From NCBI GenBank assembly GCA_947396885.1, contig OX377202.1, positions 67,304,643-67,368,642 on the forward strand: a stretch of DNA of 64,000 bases, read 5' to 3'. The notes below the pieces were generated by a model that saw nothing but the letters and a program-made list of their open reading frames with translations, was not told the DNA's origin and ran no database searches. Below, in pieces: positions 1 through 11,645 of this stretch. A program made the position numbers and the translations under genes. Position 1 is the stretch's first letter; each line of letters begins with the position of its first letter. Source of the DNA: Heligmosomoides polygyrus polygyrus (Eukaryota > Nematoda > Chromadorea > Rhabditida > Heligmosomidae).

Positions 1-142
1 ATAGCAGCAGCAGGTCAAAACTAGAAACACAGTACTCCGCGGACACGTGCCTCTTCCGCTTGCCGCCGGCAAGAGTGCGAGAGCGGCGTGACTCATCGTT
101 TTCGTCGCCCGCCACTCGCCGCAAAAGTGTGTGGGGGCCTTA

Positions 143-482
143 GGTCGGGGGCATACTTCCATCGCTGCGATGCCATCGCGGCGCTCAGTTCATGGCCATT
201 CCGCCGCACGCGGCAGAATAGTCAAAGAAAACTTCGCCGCGGCCGCCGCAACAGTGGCGGTCGGCATGCGCGACAGCTTCCCGCGCCCATCGCGGGCATG
301 GCATACTTCTTCGCGCCGCGCGCGGTGTTTAGCGTTGGTCCTGGACGGATCGCCGTCGCGTTCCCTTACAGAGCGATGGGCGATGCGACCAGCACAGAGA
401 AATCAATTCAAATTCTTTCGCGTCGCTCTGCAAAACTCATCGCCGCGATTCCATCGCGGCGACGGGAAGTATGCACGAGGCC
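143..482. mobile_element. Harbinger-like MITE, copy A
   Basis: A 340-bp non-coding element. Its left end (143-160) and the reverse complement of its right end (465-482) form imperfect 18-bp terminal inverted repeats that share the inner GCATACTTCC. Both ends abut a TTA trinucleotide (140-142 and 483-485), the target duplication expected of PIF/Harbinger transposons. The interior is GC-rich and repeats CCATCGCGGCG-like words on both strands. The overlapping open frames here are composition artefacts. The superfamily assignment rests only on TTA plus the terminal repeats. Confidence 0.6.
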
Positions 483-485
483 TTA

Positions 486-619
486 GGCCCCGTTTATACT
501 TTGTCCCGGCGCGGTGCGATGGCCACGCAGTGAGGCCAAATTGATCGATCGCGTCGCACAATCAATATGGCTTCTATACGTGGCGTCGCGTCGCGTCGCG
601 ACGAAGTATAAACGGGGCC
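486..619. mobile_element. Harbinger-like MITE, copy B
   Basis: A 134-bp element with 16-bp perfect terminal inverted repeats, GGCCCCGTTTATACTT at 486-501 and its complement at 604-619. It is flanked by TTA at 483-485 and 620-622. The left TTA is the same one that closes copy A, so the two elements are directly adjacent. The interior holds a short CGTCG tandem run near 580-600. It has no coding capacity. Confidence 0.7.
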
Positions 620-786
620 TTAAGGCCGCGACAACCTTCTAACCATTCTTCACTCTCTGTGGCAGAAACTCTCGAATGGTGTAGGGTGTAGCAGCCACGA
701 CGCTTTACCCAGGAACAACTCCAGATTGGCTTCTGCACGTTGGTTCAGTCTCCTCCCATTGGTTGAAGCGCATAAAAGAGCCTCTA

Positions 787-1696
787 TTAGGGGGGCCAAA
801 AGTAATGAGACAAAATGAAAAAAAATCTTTATCTCCTTATAACTCAATTACAACTCAACGATGCTGAGGAGTGTATTTGCCATTAAGGGCAAGGACCTTG
901 CTGCCATCGCTCAGCCAACTTCCTGATCCCATCCTTACAGAACTGCTTGAGCCTGGTGTTGATCAACTGCTCGATATGGTTGTCAAGGACTGCTTGGGTT
1001 CTTGTGTCCCTTCCGACTAGGAAGTCCTGTAGGCTCAAGTAGTAGTGGTAGTTGCATGGAGAGATGTCCAGCGAATACGGTGAGTGAGGCATGTGAACGT
1101 AGCCCAGCTGGCCAAGCTTATCCGTGGTCACTTTTGCCCGATGGGGTGCGGCGTTGTCGAAGAGGAGAACCTTCTTGAAGCGCTGCGAATGAATAAGAGC
1201 GAGTCGCCCGCCCATCTCCTCTATTTCGTTCACCATAGCCTTGGAGTTCATCACGGTGCTCTTGGGAAACAGCCTCCGGTAAACCGATCCATGGGCGCAG
1301 ACCCAAAAGCTCCAAAGATGCTTTTCGCCGTGAACATCTCGCCGAACGAAGGTCGGTAACAATTCACCAGGCCTCACCCAGACTCGCTGCTTGGCAGGGT
1401 TAAGGTAGAAGACGTGCTTCTCATCTTGCGTGAATATTGAGCCCAGGCTGCTCGGGGTTGGGAATTGGGGGAGATTTGCGCGACACAGGTCGACTCGTCA
1501 GACTGGGGTTTCGGCATGAGACAGGCTGGGGTTTTTGGCATGCTTCTGGAAAGAGCGGAAGTGGTAACTTTTCAGATGGGCTTCAGTAAGTAGCATACAA
1601 ACATACAAATACAACAAGCACGAAACCAGACTCCAGCCACGAGATATATGGACACGGCGTGGGGTGTCTCATTACTTTTGCCCCCCCCCCCCCTAA
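787..1696 (-). mobile_element. Mariner element 1, internally shortened
   Basis: A 910-bp element flanked by TA (785-786 and 1697-1698). Its terminal inverted repeats begin TTAGGGGGG and continue CAAAAGTAATGAGACA on both sides. The G tract differs between the ends: six in the left, and a run of 14 C on the plus strand at the right, so the right end has expanded by slippage. The length is well below the roughly 1.3 kb of a complete mariner, which implies internal loss. It contains a minus-strand transposase remnant. Confidence 0.85.
883..1612 (-). pseudogene. Mariner transposase remnant (D,D34D type), inactive
   Basis: The DDE catalytic part of a mariner transposase. One frame stays open from about 1612 to 883 apart from a single TGA near 1500. 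It carries the first catalytic block (FTQDEKHVFYLN), the second (LLFDNAAPHRA) and the third (HSPYSLDISPCN). In intact mariners the third block ends in aspartate 34 residues after the second; here that position is asparagine, so catalysis should be lost. The N-terminal helix-turn-helix region is missing. The last 164 codons, from the methionine at 1377, are uninterrupted. It sits inside matching terminal repeats. The family call is firm, and inactivity follows from the stop and the D-to-N change. Confidence 0.85.
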
Positions 1697-1791
1697 TAGA
1701 AGTCTTCCTTCTCAGCTGCCACTCCCCATCCCTAGAGCACAGACTGGTCCTTCCCGCCGGTCTTTCCCCCTAACGACAGCCTCCTCTACTC

Positions 1792-1954
1792 CTGGGGGAT
1801 TCATCAACATTTAAACCTATGAGTATGCGGGGTGTAAGGGCTAGTGATAAGATCAGAGCCATGTAGAGATAAGGCAAGAGTCAGAGACGCAGGCTTCATC
1901 GTGGGTATCTCTACCCCCTATACCCGCGGGTTAGTCGTTGATGAGTCTGGCCCC
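1792..1954. mobile_element. Palindromic MITE, CATCAAC family, copy 1
   Basis: A copy about 160 bp long. Its right end reads GTTGATGAGTCTGGCCCC and its left end GGGGGATTCATCAAC, matching the termini of related copies near 31.9 and 49.6 kb. The subterminal TACCCCCTATACCCGCGGGT motif at about 1910-1931 is also shared with those copies. It is non-coding. Confidence 0.6.
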
Positions 1955-2080
1955 TGATGGAATGTTGGTGTATGTCTGTCAATAAATTTGCTTATGTTTC
2001 CCGATGTTTCGTCGTGTAACGATCTAGGAGGCAAGCCAATTTTCCATGCTTAATATCGCCAACACAAGACTTGTCACCTA

Positions 2081-3338
2081 TTAGCTTGACAACTAAATTC
2101 CTGGACTCTCAAGCACCTTCAACAAAAGTGTTCACTATCAAATGAATAACAATTTAAATAACAATCTTTTATCGAAGTAAAATTCGTTGGAACGCGGAAC
2201 CGCTTCCTATTTATCAGGTGGATGGTCTATCCCACGGCTGTAGAATTCTTATGGTTTTGAGGCGAAAAATCCTTAAAGGTGCATTTTGACTTGGTCCAGA
2301 TTGGTAAATCGTCTTCCATCCAAGGAGTGCTGCAGATTACAAAGAAGATGGTAGTCACTCGCGCACAGTCTGGGCTACAAGGTGGATGAGTTACACGCTC
2401 CCAGCCTTCGATTTTTTGAAGAGTCCGGTTCGCGACGCCTGATCTGGCGTTATACTGCTGAAGGATTGTGCCACTCCTGTAGAGCCGATCTGGCAGAGCA
2501 GCCTACATGCGGTGAAGTTGAGAAGAGTAGACTTCGGCATGAGGGCTGGAATCGCTCTCGACGAGTTCACAGAAGATAACACCTTCCCGACACCACCAAA
2601 CGAAGAGCATCACCTTCGTCTGGTGGGGTTAGGCTTAAGCGTTGGTACCGGCTTCTGTTTTGCTCTAATCCAGTAAAATCCCCTATATATAACGTGCTAC
2701 CAGTCGGTGGAGAAACTGTTCTCGTTTGTGACGATCCGACAATTCTCTCGTGGCATCCACACGCTTCTCTCTCTGCGATGGGGTCAAATCGTGAGGCACC
2801 ATTTACCGAGCTTTCCAGAAAAGCCAACGCTGGGCAGAAGTTTCTCAATAGAGGTATGTGAGCACCTAAAGTCGAGTGCCAACATACGGTTGTCAAGCTC
2901 GGATTTCCTTCGACGGCGCTAATTACAGCTCGACGATCAAGGGCAAACGGTTGTGCGGTGCGTTGCTTGTCTTCAATTTCAACGTTGCCCTCGCGGACCC
3001 TCTTGAACCATTTGAACACTGTCGGTTATTGGACAACTTCATCTTCTACAGCTGCACATAAGTTCTGTCGGGCTTCGATTGCAGGGTGGCCGAGCTGGTA
3101 CTCATGAAGAAGGCGTTCGCGAATAGTGACTATATGTCCTTTCATTTCAGACTGAAAACTTCCCACTAATTTAGAATAGCAACAGCAAAAGTAAGGACAG
3201 CAAAAGTAGTTACGAAAAGTACAGACTACGCGCTCTCGAACAGTGGATAAAGCAAGAGAGTTGTTGTACAAATGACCTGATAATCTCTGCTAGAAGAAGT
3301 GACTACAAACGAGTCCACGAATTTAGTTGCCAACCTAA
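2081..3338 (-). mobile_element. Mariner element 2, full-length but decayed
   Basis: A 1258-bp element, the expected length of a complete mariner. The left end (TTAGCTTGACAACTAAATTC) and the reverse complement of the right end (TTAGGTTGGCAACTAAATTC) match at 18 of 20 positions and stay similar for another ten bases. TA dinucleotides flank both sides (2079-2080 and 3339-3340). The transposase inside is broken by frameshifts, so this is an old copy. Confidence 0.85.
2240..3145 (-). pseudogene. Mariner transposase pseudogene (element 2)
   Basis: Pieces of a complete mariner transposase in shifted frames. At about 3030-3145 there is the N-terminal helix-turn-helix with the ATG-led TIRERLLHEYQLGHPAIEA block. 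This continues in another frame into FKWFKRVREGNVEIEDK at about 2960-3019. Toward the C terminus, at 2300-2500, are DRLYRSGTILQQYNARSG and CSPDCARVTTIFF, which correspond to the second and third catalytic blocks. The canonical HDNARPH is degraded to QQYNARSG, so the second aspartate is lost. Several frameshifts separate the pieces, and no functional protein is possible. Confidence 0.8.
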
Positions 3339-3344
3339 TATTTT

Positions 3345-5880
3345 GTTATCCGCCGTTTTCTAGGTGCATGGTCATACTAAAATGCACGAGGGGCCTCATA
3401 ATTTGTGCCGTGACATATGTATATGTCACAGCATGTTTTGCCGGCTTCACCTGCAACCCCAACTGAGAGTCTTCGGTGGATGCCGGCAGACTGGTCACCT
3501 GTGTCTAGTTCAAGATCCAGCACCCACTGTAGAAAGTAGTGCATGCCTGGCTACTGTCCTACACCTCTGTTTTTGACCTGGAGCATAAAGCATAGCACAG
3601 GATTTCAGTGGAATAGTTGGATTTATTCGTTCAGAAGGGGAAATCCTATCCATCACATTGCGGAGGCTTTCTGATGTTTGTGGAGCTATGCAGACCCCGA
3701 AATCTTTCAGTGATCTCCCTTCACTTCAACACATGCTGACCTATGCTGTGTCGCCATATAGCTCATTAGTTGCCTTTCTTAGAAGAGCGGTCTTGAAAAA
3801 GAGTGAAGATAAGGCTTTTAGGCTTACTTCACTGACAAGAATCATTTGGCTTTCGGTTTAGATGTGGACTTTGATGAAAGAGTAAACGCCATGAATCAGA
3901 GTATTCGTAAGCGCGAGAGCTCTGAGGTGGGATCCTAACTCGAAGGATGTAGTTTTAGCCTTTTTATGCTTCGCCCACTGTTCATGCCCTTGCATGAAAA
4001 TGATTCAGATTTAAAGAAAATGACGCCTTGTTCTCGTGGCCTGGCTGATGTCGCGTGGAAGTTTAAACACCGATGAACGATTACAATGTGAGGAGAGAAT
4101 ACCACCGATGGACAAAGACGTGAATGCACTGGCATCTCAACTGGAACGGCTCAGGTCTCTTCATCAAGTTCGAACGGTAAATCAATTGGATGATGATGAA
4201 AAGACAATGAAATGAACGGAAACGACGCCGTGGTCTTCACAACAAGCGAATACGGCCAATTTAACTACCTAAGTGAGTATCGTTCATAACCTGCAACCCC
4301 GCATCGAATAACAATCAAACTTATTGCATCTTATTTGCGAAGTATTTCTACCCCAAAGCCATGGTTTCTCAACACCCCAGCAATCTCTACGATAGCACTA
4401 TGGCTCCTAAATAAATACTACGGTGCCGGAAGAAATTTCCCGAGAGGCAGGAGAATGATAAGTGCAAAAATTAACACGGCAACGCTCCTTTCTCGAGCTT
4501 CGCGAAAATTCAAAATAAAGTGGTGAGGAAAACTACTTGTAATTTTGATCTGGCAGAACACGCAAATTCTGCTTCTACGTGTCCTAGAAATAGCCCGAAT
4601 TAATGAACTTCATTGATTGAGAACGGACCTTGATGCAGGGGATACAAGAATTCCTGCCTGCAAGCTGAACCTTCGCCGAAACAACCATCAGTCCGGCGAA
4701 GAATGTGATCTAAAAAATGGTAGAAATTGGTTAGTGAGTGTTTCTAGGCACTGTGTTTTTGTAGGCGGCACACCTGGTACAGCCATGTGAAAAACATGCA
4801 GGCTGAAGTCATTGCACAGAAACCTTCGACGGCGATGATGTCAGTGAACGTCCCAACGCCGAACGACAACACCTTAGCATGTGGGAATTCTGATAGATTG
4901 TTCCTGGTATGCATTTAGAAAACCACGATCCCTGCCGCATAGCCTCCGAGATTATATATTTTTTTTTCATCGGCTGTCAGCAAGAGAACTCACATCAGTG
5001 ATAGATGTAATGAAGATTGCGACAGATGACTCGCTTATCGCCTCAACCATACGTTTCTTTAGCACAGTATGGGAGTTGCCTAAAAGCGAAGATCCAAGTG
5101 GACGAGATCAAAATGTGAACTAGCACCATTGCTCAAGATCTGCTGCATAGAAATCGCAAAAAGATGTTCACATTCCCTATTTTGCCAAAAAATTGGTCGA
5201 CCACTTATACAAGCGACTCCTGTGACATGATGTACTCCCTTTTTCTACAACTGTGCTTTCCTTTGCCTTCACCGTTGCGCGTTTTGCTGAACAAAGATGG
5301 GACTACTCTTCCAGTCGCGAGAAGGCTTCGATAACGGCAAGGCTCTACATGAACTTCCGCTCATTCACTCCTGTGCCAAACCCGACATCTTGCTGGTGAA
5401 AGATCGCCTTTGATTCCTTCTTCAGGACTTCAAGTCTCAATTAAAAGCGTGAAAAGTGACACGTCTTCTGTGTTGGATTGCAACTGAGCTTATTCGGGCT
5501 GGAGGTCATCCGCTACATGTCATAAACGCTCGCACATGACATCCCACATTAAAAGGGATGAATTCCCGACCAGTGATAGGCGGAATTTCTGTTTTTCGAT
5601 TTTTTTCTAGCGATTTTGGGCAGTTTTTTCCGTTTTCTGGGAAAGTGGGCGAAAATTTGGTCAGCAAGCAGAAAATAAGGCTACGTACAAATACTTATCA
5701 TAGCTATCCAATGGCAGGAATTCAAAGGAACCACAAAATCATGCGTTTATTAGCAAAAGGAATGTTTCCAGTGTAACGAAAAATCCAAGAAAGTGATGTT
5801 TTGGGTGAAGTAAAAATTGCGCCATGCCAACTACTCTTTGAAATCACCGCTTTGCTTGTACGATTAATGGTGTAAGTGTC
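3345..5880. other. Gene-free stretch
   Basis: Only short open frames in AT-rich sequence; none shows a recognisable domain, a run of conserved residues or convincing paired splice sites. I see no clear repeat. It may be intergenic DNA or intron downstream of the PTR exons. Confidence 0.4.
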
Positions 5881-5884
5881 ACGG

Positions 5885-6120
5885 ATTTTCTTCGTAGCTT
5901 CTTCTTCTTCAGCGTTTATCCTGCTCCATGGCGGGGTGCGCCCTTCTCTTCGCCATCCTTCCAGATCCTGTGGTAGATCAGAGTGGACACCAGCTACTTT
6001 AAAGTCCTTGTGTAACGTATCAGCCCAGCGCTCTTTGGGCGCCCTCTAGGCCGCTTTCCAGACACTTCCAACTCAAGGTCTGTCTTACGGACGCTGTCTT
6101 CTCCACGCAGAAGTGTTCAT
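5885..6120 (-). pseudogene. RTE-type LINE, 3' end fragment
   Basis: The C-terminal tail of an RTE-type LINE ORF on the minus strand. The frame reads RGEDSVRKTDLELEVSGKRP, then RGRPK, then after one frameshift a WADTL...FKVAGVHSDL segment ending near a basic tail. The same tail occurs at 7.8-8.0 kb and 27.6-27.8 kb, where it belongs to a longer element. Similarity stops abruptly near 6120, as expected for a 5'-truncated LINE copy. The rest of the ORF is absent. Confidence 0.75.
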
Positions 6121-6559
6121 TCTGCTTTCGTAATGTCCGGGTTTTCGAGACGGACGTTAGCGGAGCAAGGGTGGTGGAGTGAGATAGATGGAAACAGAGC
6201 TCAGCACTTCTGAATGCCCCAGAACAACTCGCTTCCTTCCGGCCAGTTCCACCACAAAGTCGTTCTTGGATGTTAACTTCTGAGCACAAACGAAGCTGCG
6301 TTAGAACCGACCATCTTCCCGTAACCAGATTTCTGCAGAAAGAGGTGGTGATGTATGACTGGCAGACGTTGACGAGAATCGCGATGTCGGATCTATGGCA
6401 CGAAGCATCCGAAAGAAACTGAGAAAGTAGGCACCATATGATAGAGAAGGAATGTGTTGCTGTGTACCATGTCATCCACAGGGGTACATTTAAGAGAGCA
6501 CTTTCACCCAAAAATCACCCACTTTGACCCACATTTCGTCCCGTTAGCATTATTGTTTG

Positions 6560-6903
6560 TCCTACCAAAGTAATGGAGAGCATAATAAGAGAGAAGTTTT
6601 GGCGTGGTTTGCTCGTACTGGCATTGTGCCACCCGCACTACTGTCACGAATCTCGTTGACAGTGTGTTTGACTGGAGGATCCCCCTTAACCAAGACAGGA
6701 TAGTGGATGTAATTTATATTGATTTGTCGAAAGCATTTCATAAGGTCTCCCACACTAAACTACTCTTTAAACTGAATGCACTAGGTGTTAGTGGAGCCCT
6801 TTCGAATTGGTTTGCTTCATATCTACATGACAGATACATGACTGTTCGAGTGAGTTCTCCCGCAAGCGCCGCTAAGTTCGAATGGCAGCGACATCCTGCA
6901 TGA
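6560..6903 (+). pseudogene. CR1/Jockey-like reverse transcriptase fragment
   Basis: Reverse-transcriptase core pieces on the plus strand. In one frame at about 6563-6600 is PKVMESIIREKF, the block before the fingers motif. After a frameshift comes TNLVDSVFDWRI, then VDVIYIDLSKAFHKVSHTKL with the catalytic motif A (YIDLSKAF), and GALSNWFASYLHDRYMTVRV. The sequence ends before the YADD-type motif C. It resembles the same region of the LINE at 34.6-36.1 kb. It is truncated at both ends and not functional. Confidence 0.75.
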
Positions 6904-6904
6904 T

Positions 6905-7800
<896 letters not shown>

Positions 7801-7804
7801 TTTG

Positions 7805-7990
7805 CAGCGTGGTGCTCGATGGGATGGACCCCAGTCTAAATGCAACGTATCCAGCCAAGGTTGCCTCAAACACCCTCTGGGCCGTTTTCCAGGGATCTCA
7901 AGTTTTACGCCAACGGCGCTTCACGAACGGCGCCGTCGTTAGCGCGGAGAACGTGGCCGCGCCCTGTTACAGACACTTACATCGGGACAA
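7805..7990 (-). pseudogene. RTE-type LINE, 3' end fragment
   Basis: On the minus strand the translation contains GRVLRANDGAVRE, then LENGPEGV and GNLGWIRCI before a stop. It aligns with the C-terminal tail of the RTE-type LINE at 27.6-27.9 kb. Shared words include GTCGTTAGCGCG and CTGGGCCGTTTTCCAGG-like sequence. It is a short, stop-containing remnant. Confidence 0.65.
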
Positions 7991-8728
7991 CTTCTTTGTG
8001 GAATACCAGAGGCACTTTGAACGCGTATTTGGACTACTGGGTGACCTACACATAGATGCTGCAGCAAAAACCTAGTCGTACAAAAATGACCAAAATGGAT
8101 GTGATTTTTCAAATTGAAACGCCATCTGCTAATGCTCTAGATATCACGATGAAGCAGAAATATCAGAAGGGTTCACTCCTGGCTTAACGAAGCCATTCAC
8201 ATAAAATGAGTAGCTTTGCAGTCTGCGTCGCATCGCCCATTAAGGAAATTTATTCGCCATTTGTTAGGATGACGGTATCAGATTTTCAGCTATTTAGTGC
8301 AGTATAGGGCGAAATTTTTACTTAGAAGCTTAAAATAAGGAAAAACTAGAAAGCTAAAATTGGAGGAGTTCAATAGCTGCAGCAGGTGACGGGAAACGGT
8401 CACCATCCTTTTTCTTGCTGTTGGAAAAGTCGCTCCACCGCAATGTTCATTTCACTTCGATACAGCGAGGTTGGGCTTGGAAAAGATGTTATAGTGCTTC
8501 TCCCCTTCTCGCTCCACTTGCGGTCTTCTCGAGAAGCCTTGTATAATAGGTTTTTAAAAACTACACACAGCATAATAGTGGGTTGTGTACACGGCTGAAT
8601 GTCATATTTGTTCCAGCTCGTTGCAGTATTGTGTTTGATCACAAACAAAGACAGCTTACCACTCTTCAGAGCTAGAACCGTGGCAATTGCTCGGAGCACT
8701 CTACCAAGGATGTACTACATAATACATA

Positions 8729-8765
8729 TTAGGGTGGTAAAAAAGTCTTTAAATGATTTTTCGAA
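8729..8765. repeat. Orphan mariner-like terminal repeat
   Basis: TTAGGGTGGTAAAAAAGTCT immediately after a TA dinucleotide matches the mariner end consensus and resembles the ends of the elements at 21.4 and 54.5 kb. No partner end or transposase was found nearby, so it is probably a truncated or solo end. Confidence 0.45.
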
Positions 8766-8851
8766 TAATCCTCAACTCTCCATTATTGATCGGCACCAAT
8801 GATCTTGCACGTGGATCCTGTAGATAATCCTCGAAGCTTTTCCAAGGTAGA

Positions 8852-8893
8852 TGTATATATTTATTTATATTTATATTTATTTATTTATTTATT
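8852..8893. repeat. (TTTA)n simple repeat
   Basis: An imperfect TTTA/TATTTA microsatellite of about 40 bases, ending in five TTTA units. Confidence 0.85.
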
Positions 8894-9416
8894 TCTACGT
8901 GTATGACAACACGTGACAAAACAAACACCACTAAGGCAACACATTGGAAGTGAGCGGACAACACATTGGTAATAAACACAAAAATACAAGAAACGGTGAA
9001 TTAGCGAGTCTTAAGATACCACCGAGTTTTTTATAATGGTTAAACGAAGATGGCAAAGTACGTTTTTTGGTAAGCATCGAGATTTACATTTATCATCACC
9101 ATCTATTATGTTTATATATCAGTCGTTCAGCGGCCTAGCGGTTACCAAAAGTCTGGTTCGGGGCTTTGCCTCAAACCCCTTGTACAGGACACCCGACCGT
9201 GTATTTTTCTTCTTTAGGCCTCCTTACTTTCGTTACAGCAAAAAAACTGTTTCATTATATAGAATAGTAGAGCAGGGCACAGTATGGCAGAATCTTCAAA
9301 ACTGCTCCTATGGGACTTATCCACCCTCTATCGCACGTACAAGATTTATTCTTCAAAGTACACGTTCTCTACCACGTCGTGAGGAACAGATAATGAGAGT
9401 CTTAATCCAAAGTACT

Positions 9417-9832
9417 TGCCAGAAGACTATCTCAACGGTAGGTCGTAACGGCCCAAGTGCTGTATATGGGCAGAATCGCCTCTCTCTGGGAAACAACAAA
9501 ACGCATTGGCGGCGTAAGCCCAATGCCTGGAGACGGAAGGCGGACTCAAATTGGCTGGAAGCAGCGATGACGAGCGAGCGATGGTGACGCAGTACGTAGA
9601 GGGGCGGCGTAATCCCCATAATCGCTGTTTCCAGCCAACTTGAGCTCGCCCTCCGCGTGCAGGCAGAGGGCTAACGCCGCCAACGGCCCAACTTCTGTCG
9701 TACGTAACTCTGCGCAGAGTTGTATTGGGGCCGAGATATTTGAATTTTGTGGTTTCCCAGACAGAGGAAATTCTGACCATATACAACACTTGGGCCGTTC
9801 CAACCTACCTTTGAGAGAGTTTCCTGGTTAGT
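9417..9832. mobile_element. Foldback element of about 416 bp
   Basis: A near-complete palindrome. The left arm (9417-9570) and right arm (9620-9832, inverted) share AACGGCCCAAGTG, TGTATATGG, CTGTCTGGGAAAC-like and GGCGGCGT blocks, and GGCTGGAA near the centre. The arms have diverged by scattered substitutions and a small insertion in the right arm. No coding capacity or clear target duplication was seen. The open frames on both strands are mirror artefacts. Confidence 0.75.
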
Positions 9833-10039
9833 CTGCAGAAACATAAATGAAACCAATCCGTATTGGTAGATGGCTCGATACCGTTAAGGCCTCTACACGC
9901 TTTTGCAGCAACGCGGCACGCGACAGGCAGAAGATCTGCCGCGTAGTAGTGACAGGACGACACGGCGCGGTACGCACCGCGCCACACTCGTTCGCCAACG
10001 CGGCTTCATTATCATTGTCGTTATCATAACTGCCGCCCT

Positions 10040-10225
10040 TACTGGTCCCCTTCACTAGTCCCCCTTGCTGCCACCACCCTTTACTGGTCCTCTTGCTGGA
10101 CCCTTACTGGGACCCATTTACTGTTCTACCTTCTCTTACCCCCCCCCCCCCCCCTCTCTGCTGGTTTCGCTTTACTGGTCCCGACACCACTGGTCTTCCC
10201 TTTACCGGTCCCGGCGGGCTCAAGC
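10040..10225. repeat. Pyrimidine-rich ACTGGTCCC repeat, left block
   Basis: Degenerate repetition of (T)ACTGGTCCC and related words, interrupted by a run of C at 10140-10154. A second block of the same kind, in the same orientation, lies at 13515-13790. The two blocks flank the composite palindrome. Confidence 0.6.
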
Positions 10226-10857
10226 GTGGGCTGCAATTTCTCCAAAAAATTTACGACTCCACCCCCATCAAGAAAATTGATCGATTTCAATGTTAAGCTG
10301 CTTCTTATGATGTAAACAATTTTAGAAAATGTGAAAGAAAAAAATAATTAATAATAATTAATTAATAAATTTCTGACGCAAATAAATCAAAAAAAAATGA
10401 AGATCTTTAAGCATGGCAACGACATGGCAACACCCTGAGCACCGCTTCTTCTACGGAAAGAAAACGTCAATTGAATTCGGAAAGAAAAAGTCATTTGGAA
10501 TTTATCTAATAAAAATTTAAATAGTCATTGTTGTAGATTATATATTTTTTTTGAATCGTTCATATGGACCGATTGTTGCTCAGTTTTCGCTGAGACGGCG
10601 AGTCGCATTTGTCAGAGAGCTGTAAAGCGGATCTTACCGAAATTTGTCTTTCAATTTGTCGCGGGAAAAAATCAGCCCTCTCCTAAGCAACCTGTCATCT
10701 GATCAGGTGGGTGATTTTGCTATCCTGGGTTTAAAAAAAAAATGAAATGCTTCCTCAGCAAGGCTGCCACTGGAGCTGAAACTGGAGTTCATAACAGCAC
10801 AGCTTTTATTTAATTACTTGTTCAAAAAATCAATCTTTCCTAAGCGATCTATATTTC

Positions 10858-11286
10858 AAAATCGACCCATTCCTAAGCGATCCTCCTTGCGATCAGGTGA
10901 GGTCATGCTCAATTTTTTTTTAAATAACCATTTTCTTTCTGAACGGAACGATGTCTAGACTTGACATGTAGCTTTAGAAAAGCGCAATCTTTGATTGATA
11001 CATAATAAAAAACGCAGCTCATCTGGAGCTATTTTCGATGTGATCAAGAAGGATGGATCACTGGTCAACCGCTCGTCGATGTGATTGGAAGGTGCTATAC
11101 TGTACTTTGTTCAACTGATCGTAACTCGTTCAGTTTTGAGATTTCTGCAAATGCGGGTGGCATTCAAAATACTAGAACATCATTCCGTTCAGGAAAAATA
11201 TTAAAAGCTCATTTTTGAAAAAAAAAGAAAATCTTGAGCATGGCCCATCTGATCGCGAGGAGGATCGTTTAGGAATGGGTCGATTT
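10858..11286. mobile_element. Nested hairpin element in the left arm
   Basis: Inverted ends of about 100 bp. The left reads AAATCGACCCATTCCTAAGC and the right is its complement ending GGAATGGGTCGATTT. The arms also share GCATG, GATCGC-type words and the GAACGGAACGATGT block (inverted near 11180). The right arm of the large palindrome lacks this structure, so it probably arose after the large inversion. Confidence 0.6.
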
Positions 11287-11370
11287 CGGAATATATATGT
11301 AAAATAGAAACTACCGTGTTGAATTGTTTGTTCGTAGAGCTGTGCACCGAGATTGTTACAACACTTTATT

Positions 11371-11410
11371 CGGCTTACGTTTCGGCGGTTTCGCCTTCGT
11401 CGGAGCCTGG
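11371..11410 (-). ncRNA. Hammerhead-ribozyme-like motif in Penelope-like 3' sequence
   Basis: Read on the minus strand, GGCT is followed by CCGACGAA, a GGCG/CGCC helix with an AAAC loop, then GAAACGTA and AGCC. This matches the minimal hammerhead layout: CUGANGA core, stem II, GAAA, a two-pair stem III (ACGU), a cleavage position and stem I (GGCT with AGCC). The core has C where U4 is expected. Short-stem-III hammerheads are known in Penelope-like elements. Activity is not shown. Confidence 0.5.
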
Positions 11411-11645
11411 AAGAGTCCAAATAACATTTGAAGAACTACTCCCCAAAGGTCATTTCATTCTACAGAAAGAAATTCAAAGGTCAGTGGAGTGAAGAAAACG
11501 ATGTGAGAAACGACGAAGGGCTGACCTTTGTGGTGGAAGCCGAGGAGCTCCACCAGTCACCGTCAGACGGAGGTGAACGTTGGTGAATGACTTAAGCTCT
11601 AGAGACCACCTACCCTAAGGACCTCCAAGGGCATGACCCTGTAGG

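Noticed and set aside
88..544. Two overlapping arginine-rich open frames
   Set aside because: They lie inside GC-rich MITE sequence, have no domain and reflect composition.
6020..6511. A 163-codon minus-strand frame as a gene
   Set aside because: Its lower part overlaps the RTE tail in a different frame; the real homology is in the shifted frame.
8851..8893. TATA-rich region as a promoter
   Set aside because: It is a TTTA microsatellite with no adjacent gene start.
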